A stretch of 40,720 nt of DNA from Ahrensia sp. Lineage in GTDB: Bacteria > Pseudomonadota > Alphaproteobacteria > Rhizobiales > Rhizobiaceae. Under the pieces are notes generated by a model that was given only the letters and a program-made list of their open reading frames with translations, did no database searches and was not told the origin of the DNA. Below are positions 40,328 through 40,720 of this stretch, in pieces (positions within the stretch are counted from its first letter, which is position 1; every line of letters starts with the position of its first letter). The stretch is taken from assembly GCA_002698425.1 (NCBI GenBank), contig NZXU01000062.1, forward strand, positions 1 through 40,720, given 5' to 3'. Made by a program: the position numbers and the translations under genes.

Positions 40328-40720
<393 letters not shown>

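Overview
The window is a high-GC bacterial chromosome segment whose gene content and order point to an alphaproteobacterium of the Hyphomicrobiales (Rhizobiales) or a close relative. The supporting signs are the cspA-ORF2-rpsU cold-shock arrangement, separated glyQ and glyS, a TlyA/RNA-methyltransferase pair, xseB beside a histone-deacetylase-family gene, aroC-ribB with a GTP cyclohydrolase II-like tail lacking its zinc cysteines, and an extended S21 protein. No tRNA, rRNA, CRISPR array, complete insertion sequence or prophage was seen. The organism call is inference from gene families, not a database match.

Layout. 1-760: start of an unidentified leftward gene, then a gene-free stretch with a candidate small RNA and a palindromic repeat. 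0.76-6.6 kb (minus strand): glyS with an AT-rich in-frame insertion, a DUF2207/LemA membrane pair, a VOC protein and a small unknown. 6.8-9.55 kb (plus): short hypothetical genes, a DUF1488 protein and a transglutaminase-like protein. 9.66-10.5 kb (minus): rpsU, a conserved 78-residue protein and a cold-shock gene with a terminator inside the unit. 10.7-13.7 kb (minus): DUF4242, DUF4142, membrane-anchored di-haem peroxidase and Crp/Fnr regulator, with a palindrome upstream. 14-19.8 kb: two exported or anchored unknowns, glyQ, an AT-rich insert with a 464-codon orphan gene that appears to split a stress-protein gene, and an S49 peptidase. 20-23.4 kb (plus): acyl-CoA dehydrogenase, enoyl-CoA hydratase and a MarC protein.

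23.5-24.7 kb is an AT-rich island with overlapping DUF5343 and HEPN genes, which looks like a two-gene defence or RNase-type unit. Next come rRNA methyltransferases, a TauE/SafE transporter with a divergent LysR regulator, and a small exported protein. At 29.3-30.9 kb an ATP-grasp protein gene is followed 8 bases later by a probable tRNA-dependent cyclodipeptide synthase. This compact putative natural-product unit is the most interesting part of the window. 31-40.7 kb is mostly housekeeping: endonuclease V-like, pirin, a toxin-antitoxin pair, xseB, histone-deacetylase family, membrane and FG-GAP-type proteins, ribB, aroC, a histidine phosphatase and the 3' part of fabI.

Functional links are mostly local operons: beta-oxidation-type enzymes behind a perfect palindrome, a haem/redox stress module with its own regulator, cold-shock translation genes, and shikimate/riboflavin genes. 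The accessory insertions (glyS insert, the 16.4-18.3 kb insert, the 23.5-24.7 kb island, the toxin-antitoxin pair and the 33.3-33.6 kb gene) stand out as lower-GC or mobile-type content within a conserved backbone.
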